64,000 nucleotides of DNA, from assembly GCF_001278055.1 (NCBI RefSeq), contig NZ_CP010802.1, positions 1,961,504-2,025,503 of the forward strand. Direction: 5' to 3'. Position numbers and translations under genes: made by a program. Under the pieces are notes generated by a model, which saw nothing but the letters and a program-made list of their open reading frames with translations, made no database searches and was not told the origin of the DNA. This document shows positions 53,849 to 61,850 of the stretch, piece by piece; within the stretch, counting starts at the first letter, position 1, and every line of letters begins with the position of its first letter. The stretch is from Desulfuromonas soudanensis (GTDB taxonomy: Bacteria > Desulfobacterota > Desulfuromonadia > Desulfuromonadales > WTL).

Positions 53849-53872
53849 CCCTTGGGAGTGGAGGGATTCGCG

Positions 53873-55171
53873 ATGACCGGCAAAAGTTCCTTTGATGGAG
53901 GAAAAAGCATGTCCGCTGCCGACCTTCCCCGCCTGATCGGCGCCTACAAGAATGACCCGGAATCGGTCTACAATACCTGGTTCATTGCAAGCAAGGCGCG
54001 GATGAAGGCATTCCGCTCCATCCGCCGCGGCGTCATCGAGGTCATCGAGGCGATCAAGGCCGGCGCCTTCGGCAACGACTTCAAAGGCTCGCCGCTGGAG
54101 TTCGTCCTCGCCTGCATCACCGAGCAGAAGCAGGTCTTCGAAGGGGCGGCGCACCCATTCTACTGGAAGCCGAAGCTGCGCATCCCCGACATCTACGAGA
54201 ACGAGGAGAACCAGAGGGCCTTCGGACGTTTCCTGGAGAACTGCCTCGCCTGCTCCTCCGCCGAAAAGCTGGTCCGCGAAATCCTCGCCCTGGACGCGCG
54301 CAAGATTAAAGGACTCGGCCCGGCCGTTGCCAATATTCTCTATTTTCTCCATCCCACCTTGATGCCTCCGTTCAACACCGCCATCGTGAAAGGTTTTAAC
54401 ACCCTCTTCGGCGACAACAAGAAGCTCGGCTCCTGGCCGGCCTACCTGGAAATGCGGGAGACAATCGTCAAAGCCAATGAAGAACTGCACCCGGCTCTCT
54501 CCAAGGATCTGGGGGCGATCTCTGGGCTTCTCTTCGATGTGGGGGTGGGGAAGATCGCCCTTGCGGGAAACTTCGAGACGGCACTTAACCTGGATAAAAA
54601 GAAGCTGGTGAAAATGCTCAAGGCTCGTCATGAGGCCGTACGGCGGGAAATGGAGGAAGAAAATTCACACCTGGAAATGCAGTTCCATCTGACCCGGATG
54701 GGGCGTGACCTCGGCTACGACGTCTGGGTGGCCGCCAACGATCGCACGCGCAGCCTCAAAGGTGTAAGCCTCCAATCCCTCGCTCTTCCAGCGCTGCCCG
54801 CTCTCGACCTGCCCCCGGAGGTGCTGCGGACGATTTCCCTCATCGACGTTATATGGGTGAGTCGGAAGAGCCCAAAGATCGAGTGTGCCTTCGAAATTGA
54901 AAAAACCACCTCCATTTATTCAGGAATGCTGCGGCTTCTTGATTTAGCATCATCCCTTGGCGACCGGAAATACGATTTTTTTCTCGTCGCGCCGGATAGC
55001 AGGGAGAGGGAAATTGTCGCCCAGTTTCAGCGCCCGGCCTTTCGCAATCTCAACGAGGTGGCGTTCCGGTACTTGCTGTTCTCCGACATTACCTGCAACT
55101 GTGAAGCAATGTGCCGGTTCGGGGAGGATTTCCGGATTTTGCTGAAGGTAGCCCGATCCCATATTGCCTGA
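53873..55171 (+). CDS. Unknown protein with HhH-like and nuclease-like parts
   Basis: 432 residues, cytoplasmic. The middle segment [16 protein letters not shown] resembles a helix-hairpin-helix, as in DNA glycosylases, although the rest of that fold is not obvious. The C-terminal part ([22 protein letters not shown], then [19 protein letters not shown]) resembles PD-(D/E)xK nuclease-type domains seen in restriction-related proteins. No methylase is adjacent. Two starts have good ribosome sites: 53873 (GGAGGG, 7 bases away, chosen) and 53909. Function not assigned. Confidence 0.65.
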   Translation: MTGKSSFDGGKSMSAADLPRLIGAYKNDPESVYNTWFIASKARMKAFRSIRRGVIEVIEAIKAGAFGNDFKGSPLEFVLACITEQKQVFEGAAHPFYWKPKLRIPDIYENEENQRAFGRFLENCLACSSAEKLVREILALDARKIKGLGPAVANILYFLHPTLMPPFNTAIVKGFNTLFGDNKKLGSWPAYLEMRETIVKANEELHPALSKDLGAISGLLFDVGVGKIALAGNFETALNLDKKKLVKMLKARHEAVRREMEEENSHLEMQFHLTRMGRDLGYDVWVAANDRTRSLKGVSLQSLALPALPALDLPPEVLRTISLIDVIWVSRKSPKIECAFEIEKTTSIYSGMLRLLDLASSLGDRKYDFFLVAPDSREREIVAQFQRPAFRNLNEVAFRYLLFSDITCNCEAMCRFGEDFRILLKVARSHIA

Positions 55172-55658
55172 GGTCAGGCGAGTTCGCTCGCATGCGCAAA
55201 GTAGTCATCGGATTTAACGGCACAGTGGAAGAGAGGGTAGAACCAGCGGAAAAAACAGGAGGAGGAACAGGTGCGCACCGGCAAAGGCGGATGGTTCGTG
55301 CGGGTGGTCTTCCCTTTTCACGGCCGCCGTGGCTTTGGAGAACTTCAGCGCCCGGTTCAACCAAGCCTTCGCCATCAGATGATTTTGTCGGCAGGGGCCG
55401 AACGCTTCAAGGCTAATTTGACAGCATATAAACCCGGGATATATTTGGCGTACAGACCTTAATGACAGCCTGCCGTCGTGTACTTGCTCTATGAGCGGGA
55501 AGGCGTAATCCTTCAGGAGATGCAGCCGGAGAAATGTCTGGCAGTCTGAGAGAGAAGTGCCGCAGTTTCTCCGCAGCCCTTCTCTTTGAAATTTGTCAGC
55601 AATCTTCGTCTTTTTCCGCCTTTACCTTCAACAAAATCTGACAGGAGAAGATGACCTT
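55172..55658 (+). other. 487-base stretch without a convincing gene
   Basis: Contains a GTG-start frame 55271-55462 (63 codons, preceded by GGAGGAGG) and a short frame 55477-55548 reading VYLLYEREGVILQEM. Neither resembles anything I know. Lower GC in places and loss of long frames suggest a decayed gene rather than a regulatory region. Confidence 0.4.
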
Positions 55659-56303
55659 ATGAAGAATCGATGGTTTTGCTGCTTGCTGCTCGCCTTGTTG
55701 CTGGCCGTTTCGAATATGGCGGTGGCTGCCGGTTACGAGGTGCGGCCCGGGATTGAAATCAGTTTTGAGCCTCTTGCCCTGCCTTGGCAGGTCAGCAAGG
55801 ATCCGCCCGACTTTCTCATTCAGGAGAGGGCTGCCCACCTCCATGCCGCTCAACTGGAAGCTGCTCGCAAGGCTGGGATCGACAGCCCGGAAGAAGCCGC
55901 CCGTCAGATGCTGAAGGCCGAGGAACTCTTTCTCTTCAACCCGGAAAGCGGCGCACACCTCATGATCGACTTCAGCCCTCTCCGGGAAGGGGAGGCCCCC
56001 CCCAGTACAGGCACTTTGAAGGCTTCAGCCAGTTATGCCGCCGAAGACCTCAAAGGAGAAGAAGGGATCGAGGGCGCAAAGAGCAAGATCGGGAAAATTC
56101 GTATCAAGGGGACCAAAGCAGCCTACCGGGTGGATGCTGATTTCCTCATGCACGGCAAGGCGACCCGATTCATCGGCGTCATCACCTTCGGCCGGGATCA
56201 CTGGATCTACCTCTACTATACTGGCCCGCATCCCGGCCTGGAGGACCTGGCGGTGGTGAGCCGGTTTTTAGAGGGTTTCAGCATCGCTCCGGGGAAAAAT
56301 TGA
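55659..56303 (+). CDS. Exported protein of unknown function
   Basis: 214 residues with a signal peptide (about 1-26, ending AVAAG). The mature part has a SFEPLALPWQVSKDPPDFLIQ opening, an acidic linker and a C-terminal beta region (IGVITFGRDHWIYLYYTG, ending FLEGFSI) like small lipoprotein/LpqN-type folds that read as a substrate-binding sheet. I do not recognise the family. CAGGAGA lies 9 bases before ATG 55659. Confidence 0.7.
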   Translation: MKNRWFCCLLLALLLAVSNMAVAAGYEVRPGIEISFEPLALPWQVSKDPPDFLIQERAAHLHAAQLEAARKAGIDSPEEAARQMLKAEELFLFNPESGAHLMIDFSPLREGEAPPSTGTLKASASYAAEDLKGEEGIEGAKSKIGKIRIKGTKAAYRVDADFLMHGKATRFIGVITFGRDHWIYLYYTGPHPGLEDLAVVSRFLEGFSIAPGKN

Positions 56304-56378
56304 AGGCATTTGACCCCCTCCCATTGATATGACCGCTTGGGCACTGCTGCGTCGCCATCCCTTGACTGAAAAGAGTCA

Positions 56379-56579
56379 ATGCCCCTCAAGGAATGCGCCA
56401 ATTTCCTCGATCTCGATCACAGCGCCATCAATGGACCGGGTGAAAAATACTGGCTCATTGGTAACAGTTCACCCGAGACAGGAATCCCAGGGTTTTCCGC
56501 CCAGATCGAACCGTTCGACCGCTGGCACCCGGTCAACCATATCCTTAACCTGCAAAAGTCGAGAGGTAAGAAGAAATGA
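56379..56579 (+). CDS. Doubtful 66-residue frame coupled to the next lipoprotein
   Basis: MPLKECANFLDLDHSAING ... RGKKK. Its stop overlaps the next start as ATGA. No ribosome site, and no recognised domain. It could be a leader frame for the lipoprotein or a chance frame in a 270-base gap. Confidence 0.25.
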   Translation: MPLKECANFLDLDHSAINGPGEKYWLIGNSSPETGIPGFSAQIEPFDRWHPVNHILNLQKSRGKKK

Positions 56580-56881
56580 ATGGTTTTCTATGTATCCGGA
56601 GCCTGATTGCGACCCTGACCCTGCTGGCTGCGCTGGCCGCCCTGCCGGGGTGTATGCTCATTCCACATCACGGCAAGGACGACGACACGCGAACGGAACA
56701 GACTGCCGGGCCTCATGTCGGACACGGAGAAGAAGCGACTGAGCCAACCACCGCAGAGGTTGAGACTGCCGACAAAACCCACCACGGCCACGATGGGATG
56801 TCCATGATGCACGGCAGCGGCCGGTGGGGGTGGTTCGTCGGCGGAGTGATGGTGGTGATGATGGTTCTGGTGGCGTTGTAA
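56576..56881 (+). CDS. His-rich lipoprotein with C-terminal membrane helix
   Basis: 101 residues. Lipobox LAALPGC at about residue 26, then a hydrophilic tract rich in His, Asp and Glu (HHGKDDDTRTEQTAG, HVGHGEE, KTHHGHDGMSMMHG) and a final membrane helix (WFVGGVMVVMMVLVAL). The His/Met content suggests Cu, Zn or Ni binding at the membrane surface. Two anchors on such a short protein are unusual. Confidence 0.72.
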   Translation: MNGFLCIRSLIATLTLLAALAALPGCMLIPHHGKDDDTRTEQTAGPHVGHGEEATEPTTAEVETADKTHHGHDGMSMMHGSGRWGWFVGGVMVVMMVLVAL

Positions 56882-56962
56882 GCCAATGTTCTGCCGTTTC
56901 CGGCAATCAATGACAGAACGAGTCGGAGGCCGAGGAACCCTCTTCAGGAAGGGAAGCCAACC

Positions 56963-58882
56963 ATGGGCATCCGAGGAAAGCTTCTTGTTCTTCTTCTGCT
57001 TATTTCGGTTGTGCCGCTGACAATCAACGCGGCCATCAACCATCTCTCCCTGCATCGCTTCGGCCGGCATCTCGCGGCTGTAACGCGAACCCTTCTGACC
57101 GACAGCGCCCACGCCTACCTGCATCAGGTGGTGGAAAGTTACCAGCACCTGCAGGAGCGCGACAGCAAGACCGTGGAAGCGGCGCTGAAGCTGGAGTCCC
57201 AACAGTGGCGAAACCGTCTCGAATCTGCCGAACCCGAACCGAACAGTCCCGCAATCGTCTTTCAATTTCTGAAGGACTTCCGCCCTGACCTGACCGCGAG
57301 GCAGTACACCTTCCTCGCTTCTGGAACGGGGTTCACCTATCCCTCCGAGGAAAATTTTCCTGGCAGCTCCGACCCGCGGCAGCTTCCCTGGTATGAGGCC
57401 GCCCACGACAAGATGGTCTTGACCCGCACACTCGCCATTGATCCCATCACAGGTCACCCCGCTCTCTTCACAGCCATCCCTCTGTTGACGCCTGACGGCA
57501 GATTTAACGGCGTCACGGCGATAAGCCGGCCGCTCAGCGAAGTTCTCCGGACCATGGCATTGCCGGAGGCCTGGACCGGGAAGGCCCGAGCCATGCTGGT
57601 CATGCTGGAGAAAGGTGGGGGAGAGACGCCGGATCGACTGCGCATCGTGGCGGCCGGGGCGGAAGGAACAGTGAGCCCGGAAACGGGAGAGGGGGCCTAC
57701 CTGGAGCCGGACGAACCCGCTGAAGCCGGTTCGCTGCTCAAGAAGATCACCTCGGGTCAAGCCGGAACGGCAAGAATCGTCTTTCGCGGGCAGGAGACGC
57801 ACTGGGTCTTCGGCGCAGGCCGAGAGGGGGAGCCCTTGCCGGTCGTCATCGTGTCCCATGACGCGATCATCGACGAGGCCCTGGCGGCCGAACGGCATGT
57901 CCAGAGCAAGACGATCCAGGGCCTGATGATTTCCGGGGCGCTGCTGGCCGCCGTGGTCCTGATTGTGGTTGCCCTGGCCTTTGCCAGTTCCCGCCGGGTC
58001 ACCCGCCCCCTGAGTCAGCTTGCCGCGGCCGCCCAGAGATTAACCGGCGGCGACTTTCAGGCCAGGGCCGAGATTCGCACCGGCGATGAGCTGGAAGAAC
58101 TTGGCCGGATCTTCAACGGCCTGGGCCCAAGGCTTCTGGAGCGCGAACGCATGGCCGGCTCTCTGGCCCTGGCCGGCGAGATCCAGGGGCACCTGCTGCC
58201 GACGGGACCTCCTCCGGTGGCGGGCCTCGACATCTTCGGAGGCGTCGCCTATTGCGATGAAGCCGGCGGTGATTACTATGATTTTATCGATCTACCGAAA
58301 GGCCGCCTGGGGTTGGCGGTGGGAGACGTGACGGGGCACGGAATCGGCGCGGCGCTACTGATGGCCTCAGCCCGGGGGATACTACGCTCCCACGCCGAAC
58401 GCGACAGCAGCGACCTGCCGGTCCTCTTCTCGGCGCTGAACCGCCACCTGGCGAGGGATGTCGGCGATGAGCGTTTCATGACCCTTTTTTACGGAGTTCT
58501 GGATGCCCGGGACCGGTCTTTGCGTTGGTGTTCCGCTGGGCACGGCCCTGTCTTCCTCTTCCGGAGCCAAAGTGGCGCAGTGGAGGAATTGGAGACGACG
58601 GGAATACCCCTGGGAATCATGCCTGCGGGGGGCTGGGAGGGGACCGGGCCGATCGTCCTGGAGAGCGGCGATATACTGCTTGTCGGAACCGACGGCCTCT
58701 GGGAAGCTCGTGATCTTGCCGGGGTTGCCTTTGGCACGGAGCGGCTCCACACGACAATCCTCTCTCGTCGGCAAGAAGCGGCGGCGGAGATCTACGCGGC
58801 AGCGATGGAAGCGGTGCGGGTCTTCCGCGGCGCGGGGCGGCAGGAGGATGATGTGACGCTGGTGGTGGTGAAGGTTGTCTAG
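56963..58882 (+). CDS. Membrane sensor SpoIIE/RsbU-type phosphatase
   Basis: 639 residues. Membrane helix 1 (about 6-26), a periplasmic double-Cache-like sensor (about 30-315), helix 2 (about 317-337), HAMP (RRVTRPLSQLAAAAQ) and a PP2C/SpoIIE phosphatase domain: GGDYYDF, AVGDVTGHGIGAAL, WCSAGHGP and the last motif QEDDVTLVVVKV. It would dephosphorylate an anti-sigma-antagonist-type protein, but no such partner is in the window. A tail fragment of a second copy is at 59141-59242. Confidence 0.9.
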   Translation: MGIRGKLLVLLLLISVVPLTINAAINHLSLHRFGRHLAAVTRTLLTDSAHAYLHQVVESYQHLQERDSKTVEAALKLESQQWRNRLESAEPEPNSPAIVFQFLKDFRPDLTARQYTFLASGTGFTYPSEENFPGSSDPRQLPWYEAAHDKMVLTRTLAIDPITGHPALFTAIPLLTPDGRFNGVTAISRPLSEVLRTMALPEAWTGKARAMLVMLEKGGGETPDRLRIVAAGAEGTVSPETGEGAYLEPDEPAEAGSLLKKITSGQAGTARIVFRGQETHWVFGAGREGEPLPVVIVSHDAIIDEALAAERHVQSKTIQGLMISGALLAAVVLIVVALAFASSRRVTRPLSQLAAAAQRLTGGDFQARAEIRTGDELEELGRIFNGLGPRLLERERMAGSLALAGEIQGHLLPTGPPPVAGLDIFGGVAYCDEAGGDYYDFIDLPKGRLGLAVGDVTGHGIGAALLMASARGILRSHAERDSSDLPVLFSALNRHLARDVGDERFMTLFYGVLDARDRSLRWCSAGHGPVFLFRSQSGAVEELETTGIPLGIMPAGGWEGTGPIVLESGDILLVGTDGLWEARDLAGVAFGTERLHTTILSRRQEAAAEIYAAAMEAVRVFRGAGRQEDDVTLVVVKVV

Positions 58883-58937
58883 CGGCATCACCAATACGGC
58901 GGCTGACCTCCGCCGAGATTGCACAGACGCAGAGTGA

Positions 58938-59115
58938 GGTGGAAGGGTGGTAGGGTACCCCGAAATCGAGTACATGGTGGAGGGGAATGGCTACATCGAG
59001 AAGGTCGAGGACATCGAGCATGTTCCGGTCGGCGCCGATATGAAGGGCACTTCGATCCTGATCCGGGATATCGGAATGTTTTATCTCGGCCCCGACATCC
59101 GCAATGGCCCGCAGG
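58938..59115 (+). pseudogene. Fragment of a second cusA (N-terminal periplasmic part)
   Basis: The frame after a stop at 58935 reads GGRVVGYPEIEYMVEGNGYI ... and on through ILIRDIGMFYLGPDIRNG. It aligns with residues around 210-265 of the intact CusA (GGRLVEMAETEFMVRGLGYI, VLLRDLAEIRLGPELRRG). Nothing before or after it continues as CusA. So this is about 60 codons left from an RND pump gene. Confidence 0.8.
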
Positions 59116-59140
59116 TGAGATATACGCCGAAATTCTGTGA

Positions 59141-59242
59141 AACGTCACCACTTTTCGTAATGGCGGACGCCAGGGAGATGACATTATCCTCGTAGTCATC
59201 AAGGTCTGCGCCGGAAAAGCCGAATCGGCAAATGTTGAATAG
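59141..59242 (+). pseudogene. Tail of a second SpoIIE-type phosphatase
   Basis: In a frame shifted from the cusA fragment, NVTTFRNGGRQGDDIILVVI and KVC precede a stop. This matches the last motif of the intact phosphatase at 56963 (VFRGAGRQEDDVTLVVVKV). It lies 25 bases after the cusA fragment. The rest of the 498-base gap (58883-59380) shows a weak TTGACG at 59279 as a possible promoter of the YHS gene. Confidence 0.75.
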
Positions 59243-59380
59243 TCCTCAGTTCGCTGTCGACAATCCTGTAAGAATATATTGACGCTTCAATAATTTTTAG
59301 TAATTACAGGAGAGTATCAATCTGGAACTGATCTTGCATTTGTAGCGCATGACACTCCAACCCATGAAAAGGAGAACGCC

Positions 59381-59602
59381 ATGTTCTACGTTCAGGATCC
59401 GGTATGCGGGGAGTTGATCGACTGGGAGGATGCCAAGTCGACCATCCGATTTGGTGGACAACGTTATTATTTCTGCTGCCTCCGCTGCCGTAACAAGTTC
59501 ATGGCAAATCCTGCGGCATGCCTGTCCAGGGAGAGGACGAAGAAGGCTTCCTCCGATTCAGAGATCCCCAACCCTTCCCCGAAGGGAAGGGTGTCGAGAT
59601 GA
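59381..59602 (+). CDS. Small stand-alone YHS-domain protein
   Basis: 73 residues. YHS motif: QDPVCGELIDWEDAKST, then RYYFCCLRCRNKFMANP. Four Cys in total could bind one metal ion, probably Cu(I). No signal peptide. AAAGGAGA precedes the ATG. Its stop overlaps the next start (ATGA), so the di-haem lipoprotein is coupled to it. Confidence 0.88.
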   Translation: MFYVQDPVCGELIDWEDAKSTIRFGGQRYYFCCLRCRNKFMANPAACLSRERTKKASSDSEIPNPSPKGRVSR

Positions 59603-59907
59603 TACGCCTGAGTCTGGGTGCGGCGATGACGTTTTTTTTTCTATTGGCCGGCGGCTGCTCTCTCTTGCATCAGCATGGGCGAATCGTTTCACCCCCGGGA
59701 TGCAACCGGTGTCACCAGGAGCCGATCGAGGCGAACTGGCATGTACTGTTCAAACCGGTATTGATCCATGATGAGACTGATTCAGGCAGGGGAGGGGGCG
59801 TCGCCTCCGGCAAACCCCCGGGGGACAGGGAAGAGCGTCGGTGCTTCTCCTGTCACCATACCCCGGCCAAGGATCATGCATTTTATCAAGGCATCTATGC
59901 TCATTGA
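59599..59907 (+). CDS. Di-haem c-type lipoprotein
   Basis: 102 residues. Lipobox LLAGGC (Cys about residue 20), then two CxxCH haem motifs, CNRCH (about 35) and CFSCH (about 83), the second as CFSCHH. The linker is Gly/Arg-rich. It should sit in the periplasm on a membrane with two c haems. ATGA overlap with the YHS gene makes a YHS-plus-cytochrome pair, which I have not seen described. Confidence 0.85.
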   Translation: MIRLSLGAAMTFFFLLAGGCSLLHQHGRIVSPPGCNRCHQEPIEANWHVLFKPVLIHDETDSGRGGGVASGKPPGDREERRCFSCHHTPAKDHAFYQGIYAH

Positions 59908-59967
59908 CGAAGTCTAGCCGGATGAATAGTGCTGATGGCTTTCGCTTCTGAGAATATGTATGCCAGG

Positions 59968-61044
59968 TCACGACTGGGTTACACATTTCCTCTTTTTGAG
60001 GTGCAGAAGATATTCCCTTGCAGCGATGGCGGCTTTCGCCCCTTCGCCGGCGGCGATGATGATTCTCTTACCGAAGGCGTCGGTCACGTCGCCGGCGGCA
60101 AAAAGACCCCGGCGCGACGTCGAGCAATCGGGGCCGATGGGAATCTCCCCGCGTTCATTTAACTCCAGCAAGGGGGCGGCAAGTCCAGAGTTGGGCTGCA
60201 GGCCAACAGCGATAAAAACTCCTCTAACGAGGATTTCGACCATCTTTTCTTCCCCGCGTTTACGGATGGCGACGCCGGACAGGTGTTTATCCCCGCTGAA
60301 AACCTGGGCCTGAAATCCTTCATGCCGGATCAGACTGGGAATGCGGCAGGCCCGCTCGATGACGGCCTGATCCGCCTTGAGCTCGGAATTGGAGATCAGA
60401 TGAATCGCGCCGGCCACCGGCTGCAGGTTTTCGACGATCTGCAAGGCTGAGTTGCCGCCGCCGATGACGGCAACATCCCATCCCTCAACCTGGGAGAAGT
60501 CGGGAATGTTTCCATAGAAGACGCCCCGCCGCTGGAAGTCCTCTTCGCCCGGGATGCCGAGCTTTCTTCGCGTCATCCCAGTGGCGACGAGCAACGCTCG
60601 GGCGCGATAGGCGGCGGCAGGTGTCTTGACGCGATATCCCTCCTCATCCGCTTCCACCGCCTCCACCTCAGCGATCAGATGATCGATGTAATGGGAATGG
60701 ATCAACTGGTGGCGGAACTTGTCGACCAGTTCCGGTCCGGTGATGAAGTCGAAGCCCATATAGTTTTCGACCTTGGTACTGTCGATGGCCTGACCTCCCA
60801 GGTCCCTGCTGATCAGCAGGGCATCTATCCTTAGCGTTGCCGCATAGACGGCAGCGGTCAGTCCGGCTGGGCCGCCGCCGATGACAATGAGATCGTAGGA
60901 ATCCCGGGTAGATTTGCAGATTATATCGCTGAGAAATTTTTCCCGACACCCTTCGGAGCAGAATCGAAACATTTTGCCTTCGCACTCGGCGGTGAAAGGA
61001 GTTTTCTGGTCAACGGGCATGCCGCATACGGGGTCTTTTCTCAT
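59968..61044 (-). CDS. YHS domain fused to a thioredoxin-reductase-like flavoprotein without the CxxC
   Basis: 358 residues. Residues 1-40 form a YHS domain (KDPVCGMPVDQ ... FRFCSEGCREKFL). From about 48 there is a thioredoxin-reductase-like fold: FAD motif VIGGGPAGLTAAVYAATL, LLISRDLGGQ, NAD(P)-type VIGGGNSALQIVENL and the last FAD motif GLFAAGDVTD. In true TrxB the NAD domain has CATC just before the second Rossmann motif; here that place reads GVFYGNIPDF, with no Cys. ATG 61044 has GGAG 5 bases upstream. Likely an NAD(P)H-dependent reductase working on a metal or on the YHS cysteines. Confidence 0.85.
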   Translation of the reverse strand: MRKDPVCGMPVDQKTPFTAECEGKMFRFCSEGCREKFLSDIICKSTRDSYDLIVIGGGPAGLTAAVYAATLRIDALLISRDLGGQAIDSTKVENYMGFDFITGPELVDKFRHQLIHSHYIDHLIAEVEAVEADEEGYRVKTPAAAYRARALLVATGMTRRKLGIPGEEDFQRRGVFYGNIPDFSQVEGWDVAVIGGGNSALQIVENLQPVAGAIHLISNSELKADQAVIERACRIPSLIRHEGFQAQVFSGDKHLSGVAIRKRGEEKMVEILVRGVFIAVGLQPNSGLAAPLLELNERGEIPIGPDCSTSRRGLFAAGDVTDAFGKRIIIAAGEGAKAAIAAREYLLHLKKRKCVTQS

Positions 61045-61060
61045 TTTTTCTCCAATTGCC

Positions 61061-61090
61061 GATACCTGCCCGGACTCACGGCCAGGTATC
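61061..61090 (-). promoter_or_regulatory. Inverted repeat in the leader of the YHS-flavoprotein gene
   Basis: Arms GATACCTG (61061-61068) and CAGGTATC (61083-61090); allowing one mismatch the stem extends to 12 bp with a 6-base loop. It ends 16 bases before the start codon, next to the ribosome site. It could be an operator or an RNA hairpin acting on translation. Confidence 0.45.
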
Positions 61091-61343
61091 GACGTCAAGG
61101 GTTGAAGCCTTACATATCCAGTGGACGCGCCTTAAAAGACTGTCCCTTCAAGAGAAGCCAAAGACCTGCAACACTAAAACCGGATTTTTCCGGAACAAGC
61201 AGTTCGACTCGAAGTGTCCGACAGGCCCCTGGGATCAGGATTGGTTCAGGCTGCCGCCGAGGACGAAAACCGAAAACTGCCGCCCCGTCTCACGTTGCCT
61301 GACAGGCCAGCGATGGAACTCCCTGCTGCTATTATACGTCTGT

Positions 61344-61369
61344 CATTCTCATACTGATAATCATCAATC
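61344..61369. promoter_or_regulatory. Fur-box-like sequence
   Basis: CATTCT-CATACT-GATAAT-C-ATCAAT. Hexamer-type Fur half-sites; 14 of 19 bases match the classic GATAATGATAATCATTATC. It lies in the 496-base gap 61045-61540, about 300 bases before the YHS-flavoprotein gene (minus) and 170 before the second cusA fragment. The same gap holds two copies of AGACTGTCCCT (61138 and 61392) and no gene. Confidence 0.4.
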
Positions 61370-61540
61370 AGAAAAATAGTCTTGAAAAGCGAGACTGTCC
61401 CTCTGACATCTTTGCGACGGGTTGAGGCCATTTGTATATTCAACTGCAGAGCATCCATGCGTCTTGATTGGGTGAATAATGCCGGGGAGGCATTGGGGTC
61501 CGTACACTCGCAGTAATTTCCGGCGAAACCGGATCAACTC

Positions 61541-61720
61541 AACACTAAAAGCCTGATAAAGACGGCGATCGTCTTCCTGGCCGTGCCGTTCTCCCTGGTC
61601 GAGGCCTTCTGGTTCCTCTATCTCCTCGGCTACAACACCTCGGTGGTGGTCTGGGTCGGGGTGATCGCGCTGGCCCGTTCCCTGCTGCCGACCAGCAATG
61701 GAGAAATCGAAGAGGTCTAG
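61541..61720 (+). pseudogene. Second fragment of the dead cusA (C-terminal, internally deleted)
   Basis: 60 codons. SLIKTAIVFLAVPFSLVEAF and the following NTSVVVWVGVIALA match intact CusA near residue 905 (SLVKTGIVFLAVPFSLVGAF). The frame then jumps to RSLLPTSNGEIEEV and a stop, matching the extreme C-terminus of CusA (APTSEEEIEEG). About 120 residues between are missing. Directly followed by a Met/His-rich gene, as is intact cusA. Confidence 0.85.
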
Positions 61721-61850
61721 GTGCCCAGAAAATGGTTGCGAATCGTAAAAGCTGTATCTTTCCCGCAAGATGGTACAATTGCCTTGTCGTGGCAGGAGAT
61801 TTCCACAACAGCTTGGGGCTTTTCCCCGGCAATTCACCCGGAGGTACACA

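Noticed and set aside
53873-55171. A complete restriction-modification system
   Set aside because: Only a nuclease-like protein is present. No methyltransferase with DPPY or similar motifs is adjacent; the one methyltransferase in the island (46292) is a small-molecule type.
55271-55462. GTG-start 63-codon frame with GGAGGAGG upstream
   Set aside because: Good ribosome site but no recognisable features, and the surrounding region looks decayed. Kept only as a remark in the gap entry.
61138-61402. Repeated AGACTGTCCCT (61138, 61392) as an insertion-sequence end or REP element
   Set aside because: Only 11 bases are shared, in the same orientation, with no transposase between them. Noted in the region entry but not called as a mobile element.
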